A stretch of DNA of 7,021 nt from an uncultured Mycoplasma sp. (GCA_905209745.1 CAJLUG010000050.1:1-7021); one strand, 5' to 3'. Shown: positions 1 to 6,654, counted from the first letter of the stretch. Numbers and translations are program-made. Notes: generated by a model not told the origin, from the letters alone.

Positions 1-177
1 ATCATCATCTTCAGTATAAACTTCCTGATAATCCCCAATAGAGATTTGTATTATATTAGGGCAAAGATTATCTGATACTGAATCAGCATAACTTGGTTTT
101 TGCACAAGTAATACACTAGAAAGAACGAACATAATAACCGCAAGCGCAATAAGTACATACTTTCTTCCCAAATTCAT
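1..177 (-). CDS. Secreted or membrane-anchored protein, N-terminal fragment
   Basis: Partial gene: it starts at the ATG at 177 and runs off the left edge, so only the first 59 residues are visible. The protein opens MNLGRKYVLIALAVIMFVLS, a short basic n-region followed by about 17 hydrophobic residues. The sequence then reads VQKPSYADS, and a signal-peptidase cut after the Ala of SYA is plausible. The mature part seen so far has one Cys (in LCPN) and becomes acidic. The start is supported by an AGGAG Shine-Dalgarno site 9 bases upstream and a promoter at 203-231. Family and function cannot be recognised from this fragment. It is separated from tex by tex's terminator, so it is probably its own transcription unit. 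An uncleaved N-terminal membrane anchor is the main alternative to a cleaved signal. Confidence 0.75.
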   Translation of the reverse strand, partial: MNLGRKYVLIALAVIMFVLSSVLLVQKPSYADSVSDNLCPNIIQISIGDYQEVYTEDDD

Positions 178-202
178 AAACCTACTCTCCTATTTTATAT
201 AT

Positions 203-231
203 AGAATATAATTATTTTTAGTTTCTGTCAA
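203..231 (-). promoter_or_regulatory. Sigma-A-type promoter for the secreted protein gene
   Basis: On the minus strand a perfect -35 TTGACA (226-231) is followed by a 17-base spacer and TATTCT (203-208), which matches the -10 consensus at 4 of 6 bases. The predicted transcript start near 196 leaves a leader of about 19 bases that still contains the AGGAG site at 187-191. It lies just after the tex terminator, as expected for an independent unit. Confidence 0.6.
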
Positions 232-248
232 TTTAAATGAAAAACACT

Positions 249-276
249 AAAAAAAGTCACTTAAAAAGCAACTTTT
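249..276 (-). terminator. Rho-independent terminator of tex
   Basis: On the minus strand AAAAGTTGC (268-276) pairs with GTGACTTTT (252-260) around a 7-base loop. The stem is 9 bp including two G-T wobbles, and the run of T reaches 249. The stem is AT-rich and therefore modest. Its 5' arm includes two bases of the tex stop codon. Confidence 0.6.
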
Positions 277-2431
277 ATCTTGGTAATAAACTCAAACTAA
301 CTTTACCCTTTTCTAAATTAATATCATCTACATAACAATCCACAATATCACCAACACTAACAACTTCACTTGGATGTTTAATATATTTATCAGTAAGTTT
401 TGATATATGAGCAAGTCCATCATTATGAAGACCAATATCAATAAATGCTCCAAAATCAACAACATTACGAACAGTTCCCTGTAATTTCATACCAACAGTT
501 AAATCTTTAATATCTAAAATATCACTACGAAGTAATGGTTGTGGCATCTCATCTCTTGGATCTAGATTAGGTTTCTTTAAAGATAAAATAACATCTTCCA
601 AAGTATAAGAATCAGTTCCTAATTTTTCTGTATAATGTTCTACATTAATAGTATCTAATTTATCAATTAATTCCTTACTACCCAAATCATTCGTAGTAAA
701 TCCTAAATCTTCCAATAAAGCTTTCGCAACAGCATAACTCTCTGGATGGATCGCCGTCTTATCTAGTGGATCTTCTCCATCAGGAATACGTAAGAAACCA
801 ATTGCTTGTTCATAAACCTTATCCGAAAATAATTTCTTTTTACGTACTTCATCACGAGAAGTAATCTTTCCTACTTTTTCACGGTACTCGATTAATTTTT
901 GTACCGTCTTTTTAGTAAGTCCAGAAACATAACTAAGTAAGGCGCTAGATGCCGTATTAATATTAACCCCAACACTATTAACGCATTTTTCTACAATAAA
1001 GTCTAAAGATTCAGAAAGTTTTTTAGGACTAACATCATGTTGATAAAGACCAACACCAATTCCTTCAGGTGGGATTTTTACAAGTTCCGCAAGTGGATCT
1101 TGAATTCTTCTACCAATACTAACTGCACTACGTTTTTCAATCGCTAAATCAGGAAACTCTTCTGCTGCTAGAGGAGAAGCACTATAAATAGATGCTCCTG
1201 CTTCAGACACAATCGCATATTTACAATCCAAGTGATAATTCTTAATCATATCACTACAAAACTTTTCAGATTCACGAGAAGCAGTACCATTACCAATCGC
1301 AATAATATCAACATGATATCTTTTAATAAGTTGAACTACCACTTCCATAGAAAGTCGAATTCTCTCATCACTATTACTATTTAAAAAAGGTTTAATAACA
1401 GTAGAATCTAAATACTTTCCATTTTTATCAACAACCGCCAATTTACAACCATTAACATATCCAGGATCAAAAGCAAGTACCACTTGTTCCTTCATCGGAG
1501 GAGTTAAAAGTAACGCTTCCAAATTCTTACCAAAATTATCTATCGCTGCTTCTTCTCCCTTTTCTGATAACTCTGCCCTGATTTCTCTTTCAATCGATGG
1601 TGCAATAAGTCTCTTATAACTATCTTCTATTGCTTCCTTAACACTATCTACAACAAAAGACTTTTCATTTTTAATAACCTTCTTTTCTAAATAAGAAAGA
1701 ATTCCATCCTTATCAACATCAATAGAAACTGTAAGTACTTTTTCTTTTTCACCACGATTCAGTGCCAAAACTCGATGTGGTTTTACCCATTTTACAGGCT
1801 CCTGATAATCATAATACATTTCATATACTTTATTTTCATCTTCTGCCTTCTTCTTTATTTTAGAACTAATAATTCCATTCTTATAAAAATAACTACGAAT
1901 CCACTTACGATAACTAGCATTATCACTGACCCATTCTGCAATAATATACTTAGCTCCCGTAATAGCTTCTTCTACACTCTTAACTTTATCATTTAAAAAC
2001 TTACGTGCCATATCTTCTAAACTTCCCGTAATAGGAAAACTCATCATCATCTTAGCAAGTGGTTCCAATCCCAAAGCAATCGCTTCTGTTGCTTTCGTTT
2101 TCTTCTTCTCTTTATAAGGACGATATAAATCCTCTACCTCTACTAACTTTGTACACTTCATAATAGATTCTTTTAACTCCTCAGTAAGCATACCCTTTTC
2201 ATCGATTAATCGAATAACATCTTCCTTACGTTTTAATAAATTCATCTGATACTCATATACTTCATTAATAGAACGTATCGTCTCTTCATCCAGAGCTCCT
2301 GTTGCCTCTTTTCTATATCTCGCAATAAAAGGAACAGTATTACCCTCACTAAGTAAAGATAATACGACTTCTACCTGCTTCTCTTTTATATTTAAGTTTT
2401 TTGCAATTTCTAAAATAATAAATTGATTCAT
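275..2431 (-). CDS. tex: Tex, S1-domain RNA-binding transcription accessory protein
   Basis: A 718-residue protein of the Tex/YdcI family, close to the usual length of about 720. Family members are cytoplasmic nucleic-acid-binding proteins linked to transcription and RNA metabolism; the exact role is still loosely defined. The N-terminal helical Tex part (about 1-310) carries NTVPFIARYRKEATGALDE at 31-49 and DLYRPYKEKKKTKA at 101-114. A YqgF/RNase H-like domain follows from about 316 (FDPGYVNGCKLAVVD at 321-335, GNGTASRE at 380-387, SEAGASIYSAS at 409-419). Helix-hairpin-helix segments span about 485-550, and a C-terminal S1 domain spans about 646-716 (VVDFGAFIDIG at 657-667, DGLAHIS at 671-677). 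A GAGG site 8 bases before the ATG supports the start. It is divergent from the 2550 gene and appears monocistronic, with its own promoter and terminator. No key motif seems missing. Confidence 0.97.
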   Translation of the reverse strand: MNQFIILEIAKNLNIKEKQVEVVLSLLSEGNTVPFIARYRKEATGALDEETIRSINEVYEYQMNLLKRKEDVIRLIDEKGMLTEELKESIMKCTKLVEVEDLYRPYKEKKKTKATEAIALGLEPLAKMMMSFPITGSLEDMARKFLNDKVKSVEEAITGAKYIIAEWVSDNASYRKWIRSYFYKNGIISSKIKKKAEDENKVYEMYYDYQEPVKWVKPHRVLALNRGEKEKVLTVSIDVDKDGILSYLEKKVIKNEKSFVVDSVKEAIEDSYKRLIAPSIEREIRAELSEKGEEAAIDNFGKNLEALLLTPPMKEQVVLAFDPGYVNGCKLAVVDKNGKYLDSTVIKPFLNSNSDERIRLSMEVVVQLIKRYHVDIIAIGNGTASRESEKFCSDMIKNYHLDCKYAIVSEAGASIYSASPLAAEEFPDLAIEKRSAVSIGRRIQDPLAELVKIPPEGIGVGLYQHDVSPKKLSESLDFIVEKCVNSVGVNINTASSALLSYVSGLTKKTVQKLIEYREKVGKITSRDEVRKKKLFSDKVYEQAIGFLRIPDGEDPLDKTAIHPESYAVAKALLEDLGFTTNDLGSKELIDKLDTINVEHYTEKLGTDSYTLEDVILSLKKPNLDPRDEMPQPLLRSDILDIKDLTVGMKLQGTVRNVVDFGAFIDIGLHNDGLAHISKLTDKYIKHPSEVVSVGDIVDCYVDDINLEKGKVSLSLLPR

Positions 2432-2455
2432 TTAACATACCTCACTATCTGTACC

Positions 2456-2484
2456 ATAATATTTTATCACACCATAAATGAAAA
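2456..2484 (-). promoter_or_regulatory. Candidate tex promoter
   Basis: On the minus strand TTTTCA (2479-2484, 4 of 6 to the -35 consensus), a 17-base spacer and TATTAT (2456-2461, 5 of 6 to the -10 consensus) lie 25 bases before the tex ATG. The leader would be short, about 18 bases, but would keep the GAGG site at 2440-2443. The -35 is weak. Confidence 0.4.
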
Positions 2485-2511
2485 AGAAAAGTAGTAAAAT
2501 TTTATAAATTG

Positions 2512-2520
2512 TGTTATAGT
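2512..2520 (+). promoter_or_regulatory. Extended -10 promoter for the duplicated-domain gene
   Basis: TGTTATAGT is a TGN-extended -10 element (TATAGT at 2515-2520, 5 of 6 to consensus). I see no convincing -35 about 17 bases upstream, which is common when the -10 is extended. The transcript would start near 2527, ahead of the GAGGTG ribosome site at 2537-2542. Confidence 0.45.
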
Positions 2521-2549
2521 AAAAAAAAGAAATTTCGAGGTGTAGTAGT

Positions 2550-3788
2550 ATGAACCGTTTTACAGGGGACTTAAAGGAAACGTTACTTCATAAGTATCAA
2601 AAACAAAAACTAAGTATAGAAGATATAGAAAGAATAAAAAAAGACCAAAACTTAAATAAAATTATTACTGCCTATAATCTAAAAATAGAAACCAAAGAAG
2701 ATGAAGTAAACTTATATAAAATTCAACGTAGTTTACTAATCCAATATTTATTAACAGAATGCGACTATCTTGTCTTAAAACACAACTTAGAACTAGAAGC
2801 AGGTCATCCTCTAGAAGAAGAAGATGTCTTAGAAGAACTAGAAGTAATAAATGCCAAAGATCCAATATCACGTATGGATCCTCTATATTATGATTTAAAA
2901 TATGAAGATATCAAACACATCAAAGAAAACATCAACGCAATTAGAAAATTAGAAGAATTAGGACCCTATCATACATTACGAACAGAAAGAGAACAAGATG
3001 CCTTAGAAGCAATGGAAGAAGATTGGACTACCTGCACAAATTATGAAGCTTGTATTGGTAATCTTCCTAACTTTAGAAAATATAAAAAACTAGGATTAGA
3101 AGAATATGCCAAAAAAATAATTCCTAAACTAGATGATTTATTAAAAGAAAAAAAAGAAGAAGAAAGAAAAATTAAAATAATCTGGAAAAAAATAGATAAA
3201 AATTATGAACGTAGACTAAAAGAAGAACAACAACAAGACTTAGAAGATCAAATAGAAATAGATAACGCTAGAAATGATCCATATCTAACGAAAATAAAAG
3301 AAGCTTATTCTCTTACGCTAGAATCAATTTATGATTTAGATGTTTTAAAACAACTGCAACAAGACCTACTAGTAGATTATCTAATTACTGATACCAACTA
3401 CATTGTATTTAAACACAACTTAGAATTAGAAGCAGGAACTACGCTAGAAGAAGAAGATGTCTATGAAGAATTTGAAGTAATAAATCCCAAATTACCAATC
3501 ACTCGTTTCCTAGATTTAGATAAAAATATATCTAAAGAAGAAGAGCAAAAAATAGAAGAAGACTTCGATTTGATGATAAGTCTAGAAGATTCCTTTTATC
3601 CACTATCTGAAAATGCAAACATCATGATAGATGCCCTAAAGGAAGGTAGTTGGAGAAATTGTACCAATTATCAAAACTGTATTGGCTTTATACCAAATCT
3701 AAAATTTTATAAAGAAATTAAATTAGATAAATATGCCGAAGAATTAAAAAGTAACAGAAAAACATCACAAAAAACCTATAAAAAATAG
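2550..3788 (+). CDS. Unrecognised cytoplasmic protein with an internal duplication
   Basis: A 412-residue protein that I cannot assign to a known family. It has no signal peptide or membrane segment and is rich in Glu, Lys and Asp. It is built from two copies of one domain, at about 32-190 and 243-399, joined by a charged helical linker (about 191-242, with KEKKEEERK and KEEQQQDLEDQ). Each copy has the same blocks in the same order: a KHNLELEAG motif (77-85 and 288-296), LEEEDV (88-93 and 299-304), EVIN (98-101 and 309-312), a Trp (159 and 368), then CTNYxxCIG (162-170 and 371-379), PN, YK and YA. Over the 37-residue stretches 72-108 and 283-319, 27 residues are identical. The start has GAGGTG 7 bases upstream. 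The gene is a single transcription unit between divergent tex and the shared terminator. The paired Cys-x5-Cys could bind metal, but only two Cys occur per copy, so this is uncertain. Confidence 0.9.
   Translation: MNRFTGDLKETLLHKYQKQKLSIEDIERIKKDQNLNKIITAYNLKIETKEDEVNLYKIQRSLLIQYLLTECDYLVLKHNLELEAGHPLEEEDVLEELEVINAKDPISRMDPLYYDLKYEDIKHIKENINAIRKLEELGPYHTLRTEREQDALEAMEEDWTTCTNYEACIGNLPNFRKYKKLGLEEYAKKIIPKLDDLLKEKKEEERKIKIIWKKIDKNYERRLKEEQQQDLEDQIEIDNARNDPYLTKIKEAYSLTLESIYDLDVLKQLQQDLLVDYLITDTNYIVFKHNLELEAGTTLEEEDVYEEFEVINPKLPITRFLDLDKNISKEEEQKIEEDFDLMISLEDSFYPLSENANIMIDALKEGSWRNCTNYQNCIGFIPNLKFYKEIKLDKYAEELKSNRKTSQKTYKK
2643..3119 (+). repeat. Domain copy 1 of the duplicated-domain protein
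   Basis: Encodes residues 32-190. The match to copy 2 is clearest at the protein level. At the DNA level short blocks survive, for example aaacacaacttagaa at 2778-2792, which recurs in copy 2. The first copy reads KDPISRMDP after the EVIN motif and has a longer middle segment of Lys, Ile and Glu. Confidence 0.85.
3276..3746 (+). repeat. Domain copy 2 of the duplicated-domain protein
   Basis: Encodes residues 243-399. It has the same motif order as copy 1 and nearly the same length. The middle segment between EVIN and the Trp/Cys motif is the least conserved part, while the KHNLELEAG and CTNYxxCIG blocks are retained exactly. This points to an old duplication under continued constraint, not a recent DNA repeat. 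Confidence 0.85.
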
Positions 3789-3813
3789 CTCTATTACAAT
3801 CTGTAATAGAGCT
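3787..3813. terminator. Bidirectional terminator between convergent genes
   Basis: A perfect 11-bp inverted repeat, AGCTCTATTAC (3787-3797) and GTAATAGAGCT (3803-3813), with a 5-base loop AATCT. It is followed by TTT and AT-rich sequence on the plus strand, and by A then six T on the minus strand. It serves the 2550 gene (plus) and the 3D gene (minus). The left arm overlaps the last two bases of the TAG stop of the 2550 gene, and the minus-strand stop lies at 3815-3817, so the two coding ends are only 26 bases apart. Confidence 0.9.
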
Positions 3814-3814
3814 T

Positions 3815-4477
3815 TTAATATCCATATCTTAAAATTTCAAACGTAACATTATAAGAAACTTCGTCTTTCGCCGCCAATACTTGAGATGGATATAACAAAT
3901 CAAATAGATGTGCTTTTCCAAATCCAATAGACCCACCTCGGTCTAAAACAATTCCTATAAATTCTGATAATTTAGAATTTTTAACTCTAACAATCGTTCC
4001 TTCTGGATAAGATCTATCTCCTGCCAAAATACGAACACTTCCATATTTCGCATCAGAATAATAAATCGTTCCATCTCCTACATATAACCCATTCGCTAGA
4101 TAACCACTACAACCCTTACAATCAGGACCATAGCCACTCATAGAGCCAACTTGTGTTTCTAAAACATCACTAACTGGCTCAGAAACTTCTACACTAACAG
4201 GTTCTTCTTCTACTACTTCTTCATCACGAGTCTCTTCTTCTAAAGGAAGAACAACTTCTTCCTCTAAATCTTCTTCTGAATCTTCCTCCACCGGAGCAAC
4301 AACTTCTTCTACGATGTTACTATCGACATACTCTATAAAAGAAGTAGTACTTAACTGTTTAACATCTAAACTAGTTTTTATCGTTGTAGGATCAAAACTT
4401 TGAAATCCTAAAATAACAGTATAAACAGTAATACCTAAAATTGTCAGTAAACTAATTATATACCCAATAAACTTCAT
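3815..4477 (-). CDS. Membrane-anchored 3D-domain protein, probable cell-wall lytic enzyme
   Basis: A 220-residue protein. Residues 4-24 form one hydrophobic segment (IGYIISLLTILGITVYTVILG), an N-terminal anchor or uncleaved signal. Residues 52-108 are a highly acidic low-complexity stalk rich in Glu and Val. The C-terminus (about 112-220) is a 3D domain, a double-psi beta-barrel named for three conserved aspartates. I assign these to D154 (AGDRSYPEGT), D179 (VLDRGGSIG) and D193 (HLFDLLYP). Related Bacillus proteins such as YocH and YuiC are peptidoglycan-acting, and YuiC-type domains are lytic transglycosylases, so an extracellular muralytic role is likely. Just before the barrel is SGYGPDCKGCSGY, with a CxxC (C120, C123). 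The start has AAGGAG 6 bases before the ATG. No clear promoter was found in the 94 bp upstream, so transcription may continue from the gene before it. Confidence 0.88.
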   Translation of the reverse strand: MKFIGYIISLLTILGITVYTVILGFQSFDPTTIKTSLDVKQLSTTSFIEYVDSNIVEEVVAPVEEDSEEDLEEEVVLPLEEETRDEEVVEEEPVSVEVSEPVSDVLETQVGSMSGYGPDCKGCSGYLANGLYVGDGTIYYSDAKYGSVRILAGDRSYPEGTIVRVKNSKLSEFIGIVLDRGGSIGFGKAHLFDLLYPSQVLAAKDEVSYNVTFEILRYGY

Positions 4478-4507
4478 AAAAATCTCCTTGTATATATCAG
4501 TCTACCA

Positions 4508-4522
4508 TATTTACTGTAAATA
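4508..4522. repeat. Palindrome TATTTACTGTAAATA, operator-like
   Basis: A perfect 15-base palindrome with 7-bp arms around T4515, 31 bases upstream of the 3D gene start. Its half ACTGTAAA (4513-4520) recurs as a direct copy at 4555-4562, inside and beside the larger inverted repeat, 42 bp away or about four helical turns. The position and symmetry suit a repressor or activator site, but no regulator can be named. Confidence 0.45.
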
Positions 4523-4526
4523 GACA

Positions 4527-4559
4527 ACAGTTTGACAAAAATTACCAATGTCAAACTGT
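4527..4559. repeat. Perfect 11-bp inverted repeat before the 3D gene
   Basis: ACAGTTTGACA (4527-4537) and TGTCAAACTGT (4549-4559) form a perfect 11-bp inverted repeat with an 11-base loop. It lies 12 bases after the stop of the 291-residue membrane protein gene. No T-run follows the stem in either direction, so it is not a standard terminator. It could be a regulatory site, or an RNA hairpin that trims or weakens transcription between the two genes. Each arm contains TTGACA, but no -10 fits at the right distance in either direction. Confidence 0.6.
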
Positions 4560-4571
4560 AAACATCAAAAC

Positions 4572-5447
4572 TTAAGAACGTTCACACGTATAGCCACTAA
4601 TCGTTAAGTTCTTCTCTACTTCATCAATATCATCTTGATATTCTGCATTTGGATAAGTACCACCTGCTTCAATAAAAGCTGTAGATAAACTATTTTCATC
4701 CATCTCTTGTAAATTAAAGAATTGTGTTTCTACAAATTCAGAAGACTCCAAGTTACATTCCACACTAATACCATTTGATGCTTCAGAAATAGAATCTAAT
4801 ACTTGACATGCCTGATATCTTTGGTTTAAAAAATCAGTATTTCCTTGAATTAAAAGAACATGTTGTAAAGTCTCTACTTTACTATCCGTAAAGTCATATG
4901 TTTCTGTATAATGATACTCGATAGAATCCTCTTCATTTTCTAAAGTACAAGTTAAAGTACCTGTAGTAATTTCAACTTCTTCTGGCTCTCCATCATCTTT
5001 ATTAAACAATCGATCAAATAAATCTCCTGTATAAGGAAGTAAAAAGATAGCTGCTAAAATCACGATAAATAAGACAATCATAACTACCGGTTTAATTGGT
5101 TTTTGATTATGATCCTCCTCTTTCTTAGAAGAAACATCATCTACCGGTGGCGTTGTATTTAAAGGAGGAGTATTAGGAATCGGTTTATGACTTACATTAT
5201 CAGTCTTCATCGCTGCATCCGTTACTGGAAGAATAGGATGACTGGCTCCAACAACATTAGGCCGTGCTTCATACCGATTAATATCTGGTGGAGAAGGAAT
5301 TTCTCTTTCACTAGCAGTATTTTGATTAATCGTAGTTGGCCTACTTTCCACCGGTTGACTACTAGCCTGTTGATTCGTATCAGTAGAAGGATTACTATTG
5401 ATAGTATTCGTATTTAATAATTCAATATCTTCTTCCTTACGATCCAT
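4572..5447 (-). CDS. Single-pass membrane protein with four-Cys extracellular domain (B)
   Basis: A 291-residue protein, family not recognised. Residues 1-119 are cytoplasmic, low-complexity and rich in Pro, Thr, Asn and Ser. Residues 120-138 form one membrane helix (PVVMIVLFIVILAAIFLLP), preceded by Lys and followed by acidic residues, so the C-terminus should be outside. The extracellular domain (about 160-291) starts TTGTLTC, carries AFIEAGGTYPN at 257-267 and ends GYTCERS. Its cysteines 167, 214, 231 and 288 could form two disulfides. This domain is paralogous to the one in the 398-residue protein just upstream. I chose the ATG at 5447 because GAGGTGAG precedes it at proper spacing and because MDRKEED matches the paralogue's start MDPREEK. 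A GTG at 5456 (294 residues) is possible but overlaps that ribosome site. The gap to the upstream stop is 10 bp, implying one operon and likely translational coupling. Confidence 0.85.
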   Translation of the reverse strand: MDRKEEDIELLNTNTINSNPSTDTNQQASSQPVESRPTTINQNTASEREIPSPPDINRYEARPNVVGASHPILPVTDAAMKTDNVSHKPIPNTPPLNTTPPVDDVSSKKEEDHNQKPIKPVVMIVLFIVILAAIFLLPYTGDLFDRLFNKDDGEPEEVEITTGTLTCTLENEEDSIEYHYTETYDFTDSKVETLQHVLLIQGNTDFLNQRYQACQVLDSISEASNGISVECNLESSEFVETQFFNLQEMDENSLSTAFIEAGGTYPNAEYQDDIDEVEKNLTISGYTCERS

Positions 5448-5451
5448 AACT

Positions 5452-5459
5452 CTCACCTC
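5452..5459 (-). promoter_or_regulatory. Ribosome binding site that fixes the start of membrane protein B
   Basis: GAGGTGAG on the minus strand overlaps the TGA stop (5458-5460) of the upstream gene. It lies 8 bases, counted from GAGG, before the ATG at 5447. Its internal GTG (5454-5456) is the alternative in-frame start, which would lack a properly spaced ribosome site. Confidence 0.7.
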
Positions 5460-6654
5460 ATTTTACTCTCTCACACTTATAATTACTAGCATTCATTTCT
5501 TTTTCTATCTCATCAATACTCTGTTCATTTTCATAATTTGGATAAGTACCACCTGCTTCTAAATAAGCAGTAGTAACCAAATCCGGATCTAAAGTAGTAT
5601 AATCAAGTACTTGATCATTTTCATAAACACCCTCACTCAAACTACAAGTAACTCTGATTCCGTCCATATTCTCTACCTGATTACTAAGAATATCACAACT
5701 ACTTTTCATAGCAGATAACTCTTCTGCATCAAGAACTCTATCTCCTTTAATTGTCGTATTATAATTCAAGCGATACATCTTACTATCTCTAAAACTAAAA
5801 TTAGCTTCATAATAATAATCAAACTTATCATCTCTATCTGTCATAGTACAAGTTAAAGTTCCCGTAGTAATAACCGGTGCATTTTCTGCTTCCTTTGCCC
5901 TTTGATAAGACTTAATAAAATCACTAATATTTGGTAAAAAGATTACCATCAAAATTAAACCAATCATAAAAACAAATGTCATATAATACTTAAAATTATG
6001 TTGCTTTTCTTTTGCCTGATTATTTACCGGAACTTGAGTATTCGTAGTTGGTGCATTTACAGGTTGTTGCACAGGTTGTACAGTACTCTCTACAGGTTTT
6101 GGTGAAGTAGCTGGAATAGCTGGAGGAATATTAACAGGGTTTGTTACTGGACTAGGTTGTGCTACTGGACTTACAGGATTAGAAGGTGCTACAGGTTCAT
6201 TTTTCTTCTCTTTTGCTTGTTTTCTTGCAAGTTTCTTCTCTCTTTTTGCTTCTTCTTTAGCACGTTTTGCATTCTCTTTTTCTAACTTCTTAGCCTCAAT
6301 CATATCCTTTTTACGTCTTGCTGCTTCTTGAGCTCTAAGAACTTCTTCTTGTTTTTTCTTCTTAGCTTCTTCTTGTGCCAGTCTTTTACTTTCTTCTTCG
6401 GTATAAGCTTGTTGTTCCTTCTGCATAGCCTCTGCCTGCTTTTTTCTCGCAAGTGCCAGTTCTTCTTCTTTCTTTCTCAACTCTTCTTCTAGCTTTTGTT
6501 TCGTCTCAATAGATTGATTATGACTCTGTTCTAGTTGTTCTTTCGCAACTTCCTTAGCTCTTTCCAATTGCTGAATCAAAGCCTCTTGATCACCATTCAC
6601 AACAGCCAAGACATCTTCAGAAGAAATCAAATCTTTTTCTTCTCTTGGATCCAT
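5458..6654 (-). CDS. Single-pass membrane protein with cytoplasmic coiled coil and four-Cys extracellular domain (A)
   Basis: A 398-residue protein, family not recognised. Residues about 25-152 form a long charged, Lys/Glu/Ala/Gln-rich helix, very likely a coiled coil. A Pro/Val/Thr-rich linker follows (about 154-212). One membrane helix spans 223-240 (YYMTFVFMIGLILMVIFL), with basic residues before it, so the N-terminus should be cytoplasmic and the C-terminus outside. The extracellular domain (about 262-398) starts TTGTLTC, carries AYLEAGGTYPN at 363-373 and ends NYKCERVK. Its cysteines are 269, 320, 337 and 394; the last three have the same spacing (17 and 57) as in the downstream paralogue. 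GAGGGTGA (6659-6666) precedes the ATG, and the gap to the rpe stop is 13 bp. The layout suggests a link between the cytoplasm and the cell surface, but no catalytic motif is visible. The coiled coil will draw spurious database matches to TolA- or IF2-like regions. Confidence 0.88.
   Translation of the reverse strand: MDPREEKDLISSEDVLAVVNGDQEALIQQLERAKEVAKEQLEQSHNQSIETKQKLEEELRKKEEELALARKKQAEAMQKEQQAYTEEESKRLAQEEAKKKKQEEVLRAQEAARRKKDMIEAKKLEKENAKRAKEEAKREKKLARKQAKEKKNEPVAPSNPVSPVAQPSPVTNPVNIPPAIPATSPKPVESTVQPVQQPVNAPTTNTQVPVNNQAKEKQHNFKYYMTFVFMIGLILMVIFLPNISDFIKSYQRAKEAENAPVITTGTLTCTMTDRDDKFDYYYEANFSFRDSKMYRLNYNTTIKGDRVLDAEELSAMKSSCDILSNQVENMDGIRVTCSLSEGVYENDQVLDYTTLDPDLVTTAYLEAGGTYPNYENEQSIDEIEKEMNASNYKCERVK

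Noticed and set aside
1775..1996. Open frame of 73 codons on the plus strand inside tex
   Set aside because: It is antisense to a fully conserved tex region. Its translation is an Ile/Phe-rich low-complexity string, as expected from reversed AT-rich codons, and no ribosome site was noted.
2665..2871. Open frame of 68 codons on the minus strand inside the duplicated-domain gene
   Set aside because: A Leu-rich shadow of Glu/Lys codons on the other strand. The plus-strand frame is clearly the real one because its motifs repeat in both domain copies.
4491..4520. TTTACA-18-TATATA as a promoter for the 3D gene
   Set aside because: Transcription would start at about 4484, inside the AAGGAG ribosome site, and would remove most of it. 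An alternative TTGTCT-17-TAGACT (4499-4527) matches consensus at only 4 of 6 bases in each box.
4532..4562. The TTGACA in each arm of the inverted repeat as a -35 box
   Set aside because: At 16-18 bases downstream in either direction no sequence resembles TATAAT; the best candidates read ACTGTT and ACTGTA.
5187..5417. Open frame of 76 codons on the plus strand inside membrane protein B
   Set aside because: It is antisense to the cytoplasmic Pro/Asn-rich region, its translation shows no family features, and I saw no promoter for it.
5458..5460. TGA read as Trp (mollicute code), fusing the two membrane proteins
   Set aside because: Each gene has its own ribosome site and matching N-terminus. 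The visible Trp codons checked are TGG, and the ATG at 5447 is not in the frame of the upstream gene.
6200..6560. Repetitive-looking CTTCTT/TTCTTT tract as a DNA repeat array
   Set aside because: It is the reverse strand of Lys/Glu codons in a coiled coil. I see no fixed-length tandem unit.
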